Notes: a model not told the origin generated them from the letters alone. Shown: positions 1 through 9,026, counted from the stretch's first letter. The stretch: 64,000 nt of DNA from Arundinibacter roseus (GCF_004348825.1 NZ_SMJU01000005.1:283747-347746), one strand, 5' to 3'. Numbers and translations: made by a program.

Positions 1-1
1 C

Positions 2-1339
2 GCAAAGCAGATGCCCATTATAGATTATCACTGCCACCTTCCGCCCGATCAGATTGCAGAAGATCGGCAGTTTGAGAATCTTACACAGATATGGCTCTAC
101 GGCGATCATTACAAATGGCGGGCGATGCGCACCAATGGCGTTGCTGAGCGGTACTGTACGGGCGATGCGTCCGATTGGGAAAAGTTTGAGCAATGGGCCG
201 CTACCGTACCCTACACGATGCGCAACCCGCTCTATCACTGGACACACCTGGAACTGCTCCGATATTTTGATATTGACTATATTCTGAATCCTGATACCGC
301 CCGGGAGATTTATGAGGAATGTTCCGCCAAGCTGCAAACGCCCGAATACAGCGTAAAAAGTTTGCTTCGCAAAATGAATGTGAAGGTCATTTGTACCACG
401 GATGATCCGACCGATTCGCTGGAATATCATCAGATGATTCGTGAAAGTGGCTTTGAAATCAAGGTGTTGCCTACTTTCAGGGCTGACAAATCTATGCTCC
501 TCATTAATGATCCGGAGGCTTATAAAGCCTACGTTCAGAAAATTTGTGAAGTAGCCGGTGTTACCTACAATGGCGAGTATTATAACCTCGTAGAAGCGCT
601 GCACAAGCGGCATGATTTCTTCGCAGAAATGGGCGGACGCCTGTCTGATCATGGTCTGGAACATATTTATGCAACCCAATTTGACGATCAGGCCGCTTAT
701 CGTGCGGCCGCGGTGGCACTTGCCGGGAGCGTGCCCGACAACGACGCTCAAAATGCGTACAAGTCTACGCTGCTTTATGAATTAGCCACGATGGATCATG
801 CCAAAAACTGGACGCAGCAATTTCACCTTGGCGCCCTGCGAAACAACAATTCACGGCTACTCAAAACTCTTGGCCCTGATACCGGATGGGATTCCATTGG
901 CGATTTTAGTCAGGCGCAGGCACTTTCCAAATTTATGGACAAGCTCGATTCTACGGATCAGCTGGCCAAAACGATTTTGTACAATCTCAACTCGGGTGAC
1001 AACGAAGTCATCGCTACTATGGTTGGCAACTTCAACGACGGCAGCGTAGCTGGCAAAATTCAGTTTGGCTCCGGTTGGTGGTTTCAGGATCAGAAAGATG
1101 GCATGGAAAAACAAATGAATGCCTTGTCCAATATGGGCCTTTTGAGTCGTTTCGTAGGAATGCTCACCGATTCCCGCAGCTTTTTGTCGTATCCTCGTCA
1201 CGAATATTTCCGCCGCATTCTATGTAATTTGATCGGAAATGATGTTGAAAATGGCGAACTGCCAAACGACATGCCGTGGCTCGGAAAAATGGTTCAGGAT
1301 ATTTCCTACAACAATGCCAAACAGTATTTTGGCTTCTAA
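2..1339 (+). CDS. uxaC: Glucuronate (uronate) isomerase, 5' end cut by window
   Basis: UxaC isomerises D-glucuronate to fructuronate (and galacturonate to tagaturonate), the first cytoplasmic step of hexuronate catabolism. Visible family features are the metal-site opening DYHCHLPPDQI, TTDDPTDSLEYH near residue 130, LPTFRADK and GWDSIGDF. The first ATG is at 11, but the frame is open to the window edge (A-K-Q precede it) and UxaC proteins normally carry about 25 residues before this His-x-His motif. The true start is therefore upstream of the window and the gene is 5'-partial. kdgK and kdgA follow on the same strand, so the three genes together take uronates towards pyruvate and glyceraldehyde-3-phosphate. 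The identification is firm; only the start is missing. Confidence 0.95.
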   Translation, partial: AKQMPIIDYHCHLPPDQIAEDRQFENLTQIWLYGDHYKWRAMRTNGVAERYCTGDASDWEKFEQWAATVPYTMRNPLYHWTHLELLRYFDIDYILNPDTAREIYEECSAKLQTPEYSVKSLLRKMNVKVICTTDDPTDSLEYHQMIRESGFEIKVLPTFRADKSMLLINDPEAYKAYVQKICEVAGVTYNGEYYNLVEALHKRHDFFAEMGGRLSDHGLEHIYATQFDDQAAYRAAAVALAGSVPDNDAQNAYKSTLLYELATMDHAKNWTQQFHLGALRNNNSRLLKTLGPDTGWDSIGDFSQAQALSKFMDKLDSTDQLAKTILYNLNSGDNEVIATMVGNFNDGSVAGKIQFGSGWWFQDQKDGMEKQMNALSNMGLLSRFVGMLTDSRSFLSYPRHEYFRRILCNLIGNDVENGELPNDMPWLGKMVQDISYNNAKQYFGF

Positions 1340-1383
1340 TCCGGCTTTTCTCTCCATATAGTTCTTCACTCAGAAGTACCCTT

Positions 1384-1436
1384 GTATGAACTTTCGGAAA
1401 GTATTTTAAACCACTTTCCGAAAGTTCATACCTTTG
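1384..1436 (+). promoter_or_regulatory. Perfect 19-bp inverted repeat overlapping the kdgK promoter
   Basis: The arms GTATGAACTTTCGGAAAGT (1384-1402) and its exact reverse complement (1413-1431) flank a 10-nt spacer. Each arm itself contains a near-palindrome, ACTTTCSGAAAGT. The right arm overlaps TACCTTTG at 1429-1436, a match to the Bacteroidota -7 element TAnnTTTG, 34 nt before the kdgK ATG. There is no following T-run, so this looks like a paired operator for a sugar-acid regulator rather than a terminator. The regulator's identity is unknown. Confidence 0.65.
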
Positions 1437-1469
1437 TTTTATCCTTTCAGCAGAATAGACCTAACACAA

Positions 1470-2465
1470 ATGGCCCAAATTGTTACCATCGGTGAAGTAT
1501 TGATGCGCCTGAGCACTCCCGGATTTTCCCGTTTTGAACAAGCACGCTCACTCAATGTAACCTACGCCGGAGGCGAGGCAAACGTCGCCGCGGCATTGGC
1601 CTACTGGGGGCACTCAACCGCTCATGTAACCCGCTTTCCAGATTCGCCTATTGGGAGAGCAGCAGCTCAATATTTGCACTTTCACGGAGTAGATATTTCA
1701 AGTATTCTTTACGGTGGACCGCGAATGGCCGTTTATTTTCTGGAAACCGGCGCAGCTATGCGCGGAAGTCAGATTGTGTACGACCGGGCCGGATCTTCGT
1801 TTGCTACCATTGACCCGGCAGAGTTAAATTGGGACGAGATCCTGAAAGATGCCAAGTGGTTTCACTGGGCGGGCATTACGCCGGCCCTTTCGCAGGAAGC
1901 AGCCGATGCCTGTTTGCAGGGCATACAGGCAGCCCGGCAGCGGGGCATTACGGTTTCGGGGGATATTTTTTACCGATCCAATCTTTGGAAATACGGAAAA
2001 GGACCCGCTGATGTGCTTCCGCTGCTCACCGCCGGAACCGATGTGGTGATTGCCAATGCCGAAAACATCCGGGATATTTTTGGCATCGAAAGCGTTGGTT
2101 TTCAGGATGCCTGTATCAAATTGCAACAAGCGTTTCCTCAGGTAAGCCGGGTCGTTGATACCAAACGTACTTCCCTGAGTGCCAGTCATAATTTATTGCG
2201 GGCCTACCTTTGGAATGGAGAAACAATGCTCGAAACCTCCGATATTGACATCAATCCGATCATCGACCGTGTAGGTGGTGGAGATGCATTTATTGCCGGG
2301 CTCATTCATGGCTTGATGACGTTTGACGACGAACAAAAAGCCCTGGAATTTGGTGTAGCAGCTTCTGCACTAAAACACACAATAGAAGGTGACGCCCTTA
2401 TTTCCACCGAAGCCGAAGTAGAAGCGATTCGACAGGGAGAAACTTCGGGGCGGATCAAAAGATAA
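1470..2465 (+). CDS. kdgK: 2-dehydro-3-deoxygluconokinase (PfkB family)
   Basis: PfkB/ribokinase-family sugar kinase, 331 residues, predicted to phosphorylate 2-keto-3-deoxygluconate to KDPG. The N-terminal substrate-side motif GGEANVAAALAYWG and the C-terminal anion-hole/catalytic motif DRVGGGDAFIAG are both visible. The longest frame opens at a TTG at 1434, but the ATG at 1470 gives the usual N-terminus MAQIVTIGEVLMRL and leaves the -7 box at 1429-1436 outside the gene, so 1470 was chosen. It lies between uxaC and kdgA; the latter starts 24 nt after its stop, consistent with a kdgKA transcript in the Entner-Doudoroff arm of uronate breakdown. The inverted repeat upstream suggests substrate-responsive control. 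Confidence 0.92.
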   Translation: MAQIVTIGEVLMRLSTPGFSRFEQARSLNVTYAGGEANVAAALAYWGHSTAHVTRFPDSPIGRAAAQYLHFHGVDISSILYGGPRMAVYFLETGAAMRGSQIVYDRAGSSFATIDPAELNWDEILKDAKWFHWAGITPALSQEAADACLQGIQAARQRGITVSGDIFYRSNLWKYGKGPADVLPLLTAGTDVVIANAENIRDIFGIESVGFQDACIKLQQAFPQVSRVVDTKRTSLSASHNLLRAYLWNGETMLETSDIDINPIIDRVGGGDAFIAGLIHGLMTFDDEQKALEFGVAASALKHTIEGDALISTEAEVEAIRQGETSGRIKR

Positions 2466-2489
2466 TCGATACTAATCAAAACTTTTCTC

Positions 2490-3155
2490 ATGGCTCACCT
2501 GGAAAAAAATATCATTCTGAATGCTTTGCATGAAGGCGGCATGCTGCCTTTGTTTTACCACGACGACCTGAACGTAGCCATTGAAGTGGTAAAAGCTACG
2601 TACCAAGCAGGGCTTCGGGTTTTTGAGTTTACCAATCGGGGCGCAAATGCTCTGGAAACTTTTACAAAACTGGTGGAGTATGCCAATGCAGAACTACCCG
2701 AAATGGGCATGGGCATTGGTACCATTTACGATGCGCCCACGGCTCATCAGTTCATTGACGCCGGTGCTGACTTCATCGTCACACCAATTCTAAACCCCAG
2801 CGTTGGAGCCGTTTGCGTAGCTGCCGGTGTACCCTGGATTCCGGGAGTAACCACGCTTACGGAGATTTACAATGCCCGTCAGGCGGGCGCCGAGGTAGTT
2901 AAGCTTTTTCCGGGCGAAGTAGTAGGTTCTGTTTTTTTACGGGCAGTGCGCGGCCCTATGCCTGATTTGAAAATTATGGTAACCGGAGGTGTACGACCTA
3001 CGCGTGAAAGTTTTACGGAGTGGTTTGGGGCAGGTGCGTACTGTGTGGGTATGGGCTCCAATCTTTTTCCAAAAGATGTTTTGGCAGAAGAAAACTACGG
3101 TTGGATTGAGCAGAAAATCGCTGAATGCATGGGTTTTGTGAAGGAATTGCGTTGA
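2490..3155 (+). CDS. kdgA: KDPG aldolase (bifunctional KHG/KDPG aldolase family)
   Basis: Class I Schiff-base aldolase of 221 residues that splits 2-keto-3-deoxy-6-phosphogluconate into pyruvate and glyceraldehyde-3-phosphate. The Schiff-base lysine sits in VVKLFPGEVVG. The acidic/basic pair of the active site is in FEFTNRG, and GIGTIYDAPTAHQFIDAGADF and TGGVRPT are typical strands of the TIM barrel. It follows kdgK after 24 nt and ends in front of a strong hairpin (3281-3318), closing the uxaC-kdgK-kdgA run. Some Bacteroidota annotations call this family a 2-dehydro-3-deoxyphosphogluconate aldolase with relaxed specificity; the genomic context supports KDPG as substrate. Confidence 0.93.
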   Translation: MAHLEKNIILNALHEGGMLPLFYHDDLNVAIEVVKATYQAGLRVFEFTNRGANALETFTKLVEYANAELPEMGMGIGTIYDAPTAHQFIDAGADFIVTPILNPSVGAVCVAAGVPWIPGVTTLTEIYNARQAGAEVVKLFPGEVVGSVFLRAVRGPMPDLKIMVTGGVRPTRESFTEWFGAGAYCVGMGSNLFPKDVLAEENYGWIEQKIAECMGFVKELR

Positions 3156-3159
3156 GTAG

Positions 3160-3189
3160 TTATTAGCCGTTAGGTTATTAGCCGTTAGG
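3160..3189. repeat. Two perfect tandem copies of a 15-bp unit
   Basis: TTATTAGCCGTTAGG occurs twice head to tail directly after the kdgA stop codon. It is a short intergenic direct repeat with no coding role that I can see; it may be a slippage product. Confidence 0.9.
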
Positions 3190-3280
3190 ATCTATATTGT
3201 TGTAAATCAATACTTTGTAATAATTTCAAACATAATATAATTTTGCTCAAACACTTAAAGAAAATCTAAATACATAAAGA

Positions 3281-3318
3281 AAGTCCGCCGACGGTATTTT
3301 CCATCGGCGGACTTTTTA
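3281..3318. terminator. Bidirectional hairpin between kdgA and fadN
   Basis: The arms AAGTCCGCCGA (3281-3291) and TCGGCGGACTT (3304-3314) pair perfectly and extend by GG/CC after one mismatch. The loop is TATTTT. T-runs follow on both strands (CTTTTTAATTT on plus, CTTTCTTTATG on minus), so it can end both converging transcripts. Confidence 0.9.
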
Positions 3319-3344
3319 ATTTACTTCTCCTGTTTTTTAAAAAC

Positions 3345-5750
3345 CTAGTTTCTTGGTGGCTTGCCGCCCGTGAGCAGACCCTGCATGCGTTCGAGGGTTT
3401 TCTTTTCTCCGCACAACGAAAGGAATGCTTCTCTTTCGAGATCCAGCAGATACTGCTCCGAAACGGTTTGGGGATAGCTCAAATCGCCGCCACAAATTAC
3501 ATACGCCAGCTTGTTAGCCAGCTTCATATCGTGATCGCTGATGTAGTTGGCCAGGCGCATTTGGGCAACACCCGCCATAAACAACGCCATGCCCGTTTTA
3601 CCTTGCACCTTAATATCCGTCCGCTGCTTAGGTTGCGTATAGCCATTATCCGCAAGATCAAGAGCGGCTTGCTTGGCCTCGGCAATCAGGCGGCTGCGGT
3701 TGAGTACAATCTGATCTTTTTCCTGCAGATAATTCATGGCAAAAGCCTCCTGTGCCGACGTTGACACTTTGGCCTGCGCAATATTCATGAACGCACTTTG
3801 CAGAATATTCAGCTCCGGATCGCCCGCCTGATACATATCCGAGCAGCGCACAGCCATTTCCTTGGTGCCACCACCGGCCGGAATCAGTCCAACGCCGAGT
3901 TCTACAAGGCCCATGTAAGTTTCGGCATGCGCCACTACTTTATCAGCATGCAGGTTCAGCTCGCAGCCACCACCCAACGTAAGGGTGTGGGGGGCCGTCA
4001 CGACCGGAATCGACGAGTAGCGCGCCCGCATGATGGTTTGCTGAAACTGTGCAATCATCAGGTTTATTTCGTCAAACTCCTGCTCAATGGCAAACATAAA
4101 CAGCATGGCCAAATTGGCTCCCGCCGAAAAAGCCTCCGAAGAATCGTTGCCAATTACCAGTCCACGAAAATCCTTCTCAGCCAGGCTAATGCTTTTTTGA
4201 ACGCCTTCGACAACCTCAGCACCGAACGTGTTCATCTTGGAATGGAATTCCAGATTTACAATCCCATCACCCAGGTCATAAAGCGTCGCTCCGGCGTTTT
4301 TCCAGACCACATTTTGCGACAAATTGTTGAGAAGAATAAACGAATCCTGACCAGGAATTACTTTATAGCTTTTGGAAGGAATATCATAGTACTGCTTTCG
4401 GCCTTTTTCAATTTTGTAGAAAGACTCATGCCCGGCTTCCAGCATTTCGTAGACCCAGGCCGCTGGTTTTTTGCCGAGTTCTTCCATGATACCCAACATT
4501 TTCTTTACCCCAATAGCATCCCAGGTTTCGAAAAGGCCCATTTGCCAGCCAAACCCGGCTGTAATCGCCTGATCGATGCGGTATAATTCGTCCGAAATTT
4601 CAGGAATCCGGAAGGTAGCGTAGCGGAAACCATCGGCAAAGGTTTTACGGTAAAATTCTCCCGCCTGATCGGTCCCGGCTAAAAGTACGCCAAAACGCTT
4701 CGACAGATTGTCGATTGCCTTGGTGCCTTCCAGCGTCTGGAATTTCACTTTTTCCGAAGGACGATATTCCTGAGTTTTAAAGTCAAGAGCCAGAATAACC
4801 GACTTGCCTTTTTCGTCCTTAACTTTTTTATAAAAACCCTGACCCGACTTATCACCCAGCCATTTTTTGTTAAATAATTCCTGCATCACACCCGGCACTA
4901 CAAATGCCTCGTGCGATTCGTCAGTCTCTTTTCCTGACTCAAACAGGTTGTTGGCCACGTGCACGGTCGTATCTAGCCCTACCACATCCGACAGCCGGAA
5001 CGTGCCCGACTTGGGCCGCCCAACCACCGGCCCGGTCAGCTTGTCGACCTGCTCCACGGTCAGCCCCATTTCTTCGGCTACCCGGATGGTTTGTACCATG
5101 GCGTAAATCCCCAGGCGATTGGCAATAAAACCCGGTGTATCCTTACAGAAAACCGTCGTTTTACCCAAAAATAAATCGCCGTAATGCATCAGAAAATCAA
5201 TGACGGACGGGTCGGTCTGCGGGCCGGGAATAATTTCGAGCAAGCGTAAATAGCGGGGCGGATTAAAAAAATGGGTGCCACAAAAATGCTTCTGAAAATC
5301 GTCGCTTCGTCCTTCTGACATCAGATGAATCGGAATGCCCGACGTGTTGGAACTTACCAGCGAACCCGGCTTGCGCAGGGCATCTACTTTTTCAAAAAGG
5401 CTTTTCTTAATATCAAGCCGCTCGACGATAACCTCAATGATCCAGTCATAATTTTTTATTTCTGACAAATTATCATCAAAATTTCCCAACCGAACCCTGC
5501 TGGCAAACGAAGGATCATAGAGCGCAGCCGGCGATCCTTTCAGGGTATTTTGGAACGACTCCTGAACAATCCGGTTTCGGACTGCCGGGTGTTCCGTAGT
5601 TAGTCCTTTGGCTTGTTCGGCGGTATTTGGTTCTTTGGGGACAATATCCAGAAGTAGTACCTCCACGCCTATATTGGCAAAATGACAGGCAATGCGTGAG
5701 CCCATAATCCCGGAACCCAGCACAGCTACCTTACGAATAGTACGATTCAT
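3345..5750 (-). CDS. fadN: 3-hydroxyacyl-CoA dehydrogenase/enoyl-CoA hydratase, FadN type
   Basis: 801-residue bifunctional beta-oxidation enzyme. The dehydrogenase half comes first: Rossmann motif GSGIMGS at 12-18, the catalytic His160 in GTHFFNPP and Glu172 in LLEIIPG, then KDTPGFIANRLG. A crotonase-fold half follows (AFSAGANL, GGGCELNLHAD, VELGVGLIPAGGGT). This order is that of Bacillus FadN and the reverse of E. coli FadB. It hydrates enoyl-CoA and oxidises 3-hydroxyacyl-CoA in the cytoplasm. The MarR gene lies 45 nt upstream on the same strand, so the two are probably cotranscribed. The thiolase and acyl-CoA dehydrogenase that usually accompany FadN are not in the window. Confidence 0.9.
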   Translation of the reverse strand: MNRTIRKVAVLGSGIMGSRIACHFANIGVEVLLLDIVPKEPNTAEQAKGLTTEHPAVRNRIVQESFQNTLKGSPAALYDPSFASRVRLGNFDDNLSEIKNYDWIIEVIVERLDIKKSLFEKVDALRKPGSLVSSNTSGIPIHLMSEGRSDDFQKHFCGTHFFNPPRYLRLLEIIPGPQTDPSVIDFLMHYGDLFLGKTTVFCKDTPGFIANRLGIYAMVQTIRVAEEMGLTVEQVDKLTGPVVGRPKSGTFRLSDVVGLDTTVHVANNLFESGKETDESHEAFVVPGVMQELFNKKWLGDKSGQGFYKKVKDEKGKSVILALDFKTQEYRPSEKVKFQTLEGTKAIDNLSKRFGVLLAGTDQAGEFYRKTFADGFRYATFRIPEISDELYRIDQAITAGFGWQMGLFETWDAIGVKKMLGIMEELGKKPAAWVYEMLEAGHESFYKIEKGRKQYYDIPSKSYKVIPGQDSFILLNNLSQNVVWKNAGATLYDLGDGIVNLEFHSKMNTFGAEVVEGVQKSISLAEKDFRGLVIGNDSSEAFSAGANLAMLFMFAIEQEFDEINLMIAQFQQTIMRARYSSIPVVTAPHTLTLGGGCELNLHADKVVAHAETYMGLVELGVGLIPAGGGTKEMAVRCSDMYQAGDPELNILQSAFMNIAQAKVSTSAQEAFAMNYLQEKDQIVLNRSRLIAEAKQAALDLADNGYTQPKQRTDIKVQGKTGMALFMAGVAQMRLANYISDHDMKLANKLAYVICGGDLSYPQTVSEQYLLDLEREAFLSLCGEKKTLERMQGLLTGGKPPRN

Positions 5751-5795
5751 TTTATTAGGTTTTTAGGTTGATTTAAATGGAATAGGTGATAGTTG

Positions 5796-6260
5796 TTACA
5801 ATTCATCCGGCATTTCCCCGGCTTTTAGCTTTTGGTTTTCTTCTTCCACGATGTGGTTAATTTCCTTAATCACGTCCAGAAAAACGACCAGTTTTTCCAG
5901 CGGAATTTTTTCACGAATCATTTGATTAAACGTAATGACCCCTTCGCGGGCCTGCTCCCGGCGGACTTTCCCTTCTTCCGTCAGGATGATCCGTACAAAG
6001 CGTTTATCGCTGCCGCTTACTTCCCGACGAATCAGCCCCTTTTCTTCCAGATTTTTCAGCATTCGCACCAGGCTGCGCGGCTCCATGCCCAGCAAAGGAG
6101 CAATTTTTGTAGCAGGTGTGCCCTTTTCCAGATCGATATTCAATAGAACATACCCTACTGCCATCGTCATACCATACTGAGCCGCGTGGGTGTTGTACAT
6201 GCGTGAAATCGAATGCCAGGCCCACTTTATATGAAAATCAATTGTTTTTTCTTTGCGCAT
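5796..6260 (-). CDS. MarR family transcriptional regulator
   Basis: 154-residue winged-helix repressor with the MarR fold: an N-terminal dimerisation helix, HTH around TPATKIAPLLGMEPRSLVRMLKNLEEKGLI, and the wing VSGSDKRFVRIILTEEGK. It is the first gene of a likely two-gene operon with fadN, so its effector is plausibly a fatty acid or acyl-CoA; that is inference from position. Its own promoter contains a 16-bp palindrome typical of MarR operators, which argues for autoregulation. Confidence 0.9.
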   Translation of the reverse strand: MRKEKTIDFHIKWAWHSISRMYNTHAAQYGMTMAVGYVLLNIDLEKGTPATKIAPLLGMEPRSLVRMLKNLEEKGLIRREVSGSDKRFVRIILTEEGKVRREQAREGVITFNQMIREKIPLEKLVVFLDVIKEINHIVEEENQKLKAGEMPDEL

Positions 6261-6303
6261 CAGCTATCAAAAGTCAAGGTGTCAGTTTCATTGCGACCAT
6301 TCA

Positions 6304-6342
6304 CAAATGTACTAAAATCTGGTATTAGTATGCAAGCATACT
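6304..6342 (-). promoter_or_regulatory. marR-fadN promoter with MarR-type operator
   Basis: Read on the minus strand, the -7 box is TACATTTG (6304-6311) and the -33 box is TTG (6333-6335), with a 21-nt spacer. Straddling the -33 box is AGTATGCAAGCATACT (6327-6342), 7-bp perfect arms around AA. A dimeric repressor bound here would block the promoter. Confidence 0.75.
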
Positions 6343-6448
6343 TTTATTAAAAGCAGGGAGCATCAGGAATTTCAGGAGAAATACGAGGCCGGAGGAAGAA
6401 ATGTGTTATTTAGAATGACCAAAAATTTGGCAAAACAACGGCATCTGA

Positions 6449-6480
6449 TTTGGTGGTTTTGGAAAAGGCCTTTACTTTTG
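6449..6480 (+). promoter_or_regulatory. Bacteroidota-type promoter of the small lipoprotein
   Basis: TTTG at 6449-6452, 20 nt, then TACTTTTG at 6473-6480, matching the -33/-7 consensus; the gene's ATG is at 6509. Confidence 0.75.
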
Positions 6481-6508
6481 CACAAAACCTATTTACAAAA
6501 ACTCGAAA

Positions 6509-6757
6509 ATGAAACTCAGAAAGATAGCCGCAGTTGTAGCAGGTGTAGCATTGTTATCATCCTGCGAATATCAGAAATACAACAAAGCCGAGCAGATCGA
6601 TGTTCGTGCAGGAAATGAGTGGGTATATGGCGTTAGCCCCGATTCGTCGGCTCGTCAGCTTGCCAACAAATACGAAGACAATCCAGAAGTAGAAAAGCGT
6701 GTAAACGCTATCCGGGCCAAGCTTTTTGATGGCAGCACCGGTGCAGGCGAAAACTAA
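6509..6757 (+). CDS. Small hypothetical lipoprotein
   Basis: 82-residue protein with a lipoprotein signal (MKLRKIAAVVAGVALLSSC): basic start, hydrophobic core, and lipobox LSSC with Cys19 as the predicted lipidated residue. The mature part is short, polar and rich in charged residues (EYQKYNKAEQIDVRAGNEW). It has its own consensus promoter and its own terminator, so it is a monocistronic, probably well-expressed envelope protein. I do not recognise a family and assign no function. Confidence 0.8.
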   Translation: MKLRKIAAVVAGVALLSSCEYQKYNKAEQIDVRAGNEWVYGVSPDSSARQLANKYEDNPEVEKRVNAIRAKLFDGSTGAGEN

Positions 6758-6782
6758 GCCTGTACTTATACATTCTTAATGG

Positions 6783-6816
6783 AAGCAGCATCTTTTCGCA
6801 GATGCTGCTTTTTTTG
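6783..6816 (+). terminator. Intrinsic terminator of the small lipoprotein gene
   Basis: Perfect 11-bp stem AAGCAGCATCT/AGATGCTGCTT (6783-6793, 6800-6810) with loop TTTCGC, followed by a long T-run. Confidence 0.93.
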
Positions 6817-6977
6817 TTTTTGCATGGTTCTTCCCGGCATCCATTTGCTAAATGATGCATAGAAGCATGACGGCAGTTTGGGACAATTGAACTTTTTTAA
6901 TTTACTTTACGAGTCTTTTGCCCGTTTGAATTGCATTTTTCCGACATACATACTTCAAAAAAACAACACAATCAACC

Positions 6978-8054
6978 ATGAATATTGCCTTAGTTACTGG
7001 GTCTGCCGGTCTTATTGGAAGTGAATCTGTGGCTTTTCTGGCCGACAAATTTGACCTCGTGATCGGAATCGACAACAACCTGCGCCAGTACTTTTTTGGT
7101 GCAGATGGCAGCACGGAATGGAACCGCACTCGAATTTCAGAAGCCTATTCCAATTATAAACACTACCCCGCCGATATCCGTGAGGTAAGTCAGCTGGAAC
7201 CTATTTTTAAGGAATTTGGCACCGACATAAAAATGATTGTGCACACAGCCGCACAGCCAAGCCACGACTGGGCTGCCCGCGAACCCTTTACTGATTTTGG
7301 AGTAAATGCCGTTGGTACGCTCAACATGCTCGAAATGACCCGCTTGAACTGCCCGGAGGCTGTTTTTATCTTTACTTCTACCAACAAAGTATACGGCGAC
7401 AATCCTAATTATCTGCCGTTGGTTGAGCTCGAAACTCGCTGGGAAATTGACGAAAACCATCCTTATTTTGAAAATGGCATCGACGAAAATCACAGCATTG
7501 ACCACACGAAGCACTCTATTTTTGGGGCGTCCAAGGTAGCTGCTGATATTATGGTTCAGGAATATGGCCGTTATTTTGGCATGAAAACGGGCACGTTCCG
7601 GGGAGGATGCCTCACAGGCCCCAACCACTCGGGAGCACAGCTGCACGGATTTCTGGCTTATCTCATGAAATGCGCCATTACGGGCAATCACTACACAATT
7701 TTTGGTTATAAAGGCAAGCAGGTGCGCGACAACATTCATAGCCACGATCTGGTAAATATGTTTTGGCATTTTTATCAAAATCCGCGTCCCGGTGAGGTCT
7801 ATAATGCCGGAGGCGGCCGCTATGCCAACTGCTCCATGTTGGAAGCAATTACGCTATGTGAGCAGATTTCGGGCAAAAAATTATCTTACTCGTATTCCGA
7901 CACCAACCGCATTGGCGATCATATCTGGTACGTAAGCGACCTTTCCAAGTTTAAGGCTCATTATCCCGGATGGAACTGGGAGTACGGCCTTGAAGAAACC
8001 CTGACGCAGATCCATGATGGCATTGCGGCCCGTCTTGCCGGAACTATTGCCTGA
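6978..8054 (+). CDS. NAD-dependent epimerase, CDP-paratose 2-epimerase-like (extended SDR)
   Basis: 358-residue extended short-chain dehydrogenase with the NAD motif GSAGLIG (8-14) and a substrate region resembling CDP-paratose/tyvelose epimerases ([20 protein letters not shown], then [15 protein letters not shown]). It presumably interconverts a nucleotide-linked sugar in the cytoplasm. The usual Tyr-x3-Lys pair reads Phe182-x3-Lys186 (FGASK), so the catalytic tyrosine is replaced; TST at 133-135 supplies the serine/threonine position. It heads a tight three-gene run with a GT2 transferase (24 nt) and a GT-C-like membrane protein (3 nt), suggesting synthesis and transfer of a sugar to an envelope acceptor. 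The exact substrate is not known. Confidence 0.8.
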   Translation: MNIALVTGSAGLIGSESVAFLADKFDLVIGIDNNLRQYFFGADGSTEWNRTRISEAYSNYKHYPADIREVSQLEPIFKEFGTDIKMIVHTAAQPSHDWAAREPFTDFGVNAVGTLNMLEMTRLNCPEAVFIFTSTNKVYGDNPNYLPLVELETRWEIDENHPYFENGIDENHSIDHTKHSIFGASKVAADIMVQEYGRYFGMKTGTFRGGCLTGPNHSGAQLHGFLAYLMKCAITGNHYTIFGYKGKQVRDNIHSHDLVNMFWHFYQNPRPGEVYNAGGGRYANCSMLEAITLCEQISGKKLSYSYSDTNRIGDHIWYVSDLSKFKAHYPGWNWEYGLEETLTQIHDGIAARLAGTIA

Positions 8055-8078
8055 CCCATTTTATTTCAAGCCTGAACC

Positions 8079-9026
8079 ATGCCGGAAAAGTACATTATTC
8101 TGATTCCTCAATTTAATGACTGGGAGGCACTGAATTTACTCATTGAAAAAATCAACACGGATGTGGCTCACGACTTACTTGTGCGCACATCCGTGTTGGT
8201 CGTTGATGACTGTTCTTCCCGCGACCGCACAGAACCTTTTCCGATTTTTAAAGGTACCGGGATAAAAGTCCTGAGGCTTCATCGAAACCTGGGGCATCAG
8301 CGGGCTATTGCCATTGGTCTCTCCTATATTGCCACGGAGCTCCCCTGCGACAAGGTGATTGTGATGGATGCGGACGGTGAAGATGCCCCGCGAGACATTA
8401 ATTTGCTGTTTGCCAAATCAGCGGACCTCCCCGATACGATCATTTTTGCCCAACGAAGCAAGCGGCAGGAAAGCTTCCTGTTTCAAAGCTTTTATTTGAT
8501 TTATAAATTTGTTTTTAAAATCCTGACCGGAAAAGTAATCACCTTTGGGAATTTTAGTTTGGTTCCACAGCGACGGCTTCAAAATCTGGTACGGGTTTCG
8601 GAAATCTGGAATAACTACCCCGGCGGCGTCATCCGGTCGCGTATTCCCTACGATGGTGTGCCAATTGAGCGTGCCAAACGGCTGGCCGGAAGCAGCAAGA
8701 TGAATTTCGTGTCATTAATTCTGCACGGCCTGAGTGCTATCTCTGTTTTGATTGACACGACAGCTGTACGGATTCTGATTTTTTCAATTTTAATGTCAGG
8801 CTTCGCCGTTGCCATCATTTGTGTAATCTTATTTCTGAAACTCATCGGCAATGCCACGCCGGGCTGGGCGTCTACCCTTAGTACTACCCTGCTCATTGTG
8901 ATGATGCAGTCTTTTCTGATTTCGCTGTTTCTGGTCTTTATGGTGCTTCAATACCGCACACAGCAACATTTTATCCCGGCGATTCACTACCGCGATTTTG
9001 TAGAAGGTGTAGAAACTATCGCCTAG
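8079..9026 (+). CDS. Family 2 glycosyltransferase with C-terminal membrane helices
   Basis: 315-residue GT2 enzyme. The cytoplasmic catalytic domain shows VVDDCSSRD and the metal-binding stretch MDADGEDAP near residue 95, with RNLGHQRAI between them. Two hydrophobic helices follow in the C-terminal third (about 220-250 and 262-290). The layout resembles polyprenyl-phosphate sugar synthases of the DPM1/GtrB type, which load a sugar on undecaprenyl phosphate. The next gene encodes a GT-C-type membrane protein that would use such a lipid-linked donor. The sugar is unknown. Middle gene of a three-gene operon. Confidence 0.85.
   Translation: MPEKYIILIPQFNDWEALNLLIEKINTDVAHDLLVRTSVLVVDDCSSRDRTEPFPIFKGTGIKVLRLHRNLGHQRAIAIGLSYIATELPCDKVIVMDADGEDAPRDINLLFAKSADLPDTIIFAQRSKRQESFLFQSFYLIYKFVFKILTGKVITFGNFSLVPQRRLQNLVRVSEIWNNYPGGVIRSRIPYDGVPIERAKRLAGSSKMNFVSLILHGLSAISVLIDTTAVRILIFSILMSGFAVAIICVILFLKLIGNATPGWASTLSTTLLIVMMQSFLISLFLVFMVLQYRTQQHFIPAIHYRDFVEGVETIA

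Noticed and set aside
1434-1469. TTG start for kdgK
   Set aside because: It would place the -7 promoter box inside the gene; the ATG at 1470 matches the family N-terminus.
3798-4586. 262-codon open frame on plus strand inside fadN
   Set aside because: Antisense shadow of a complete FadN gene with all catalytic motifs; the translation has no recognisable domain.
7137-7778. 213-codon open frame on minus strand inside the epimerase gene
   Set aside because: Antisense to a full-length, motif-bearing gene; no start context or family match.
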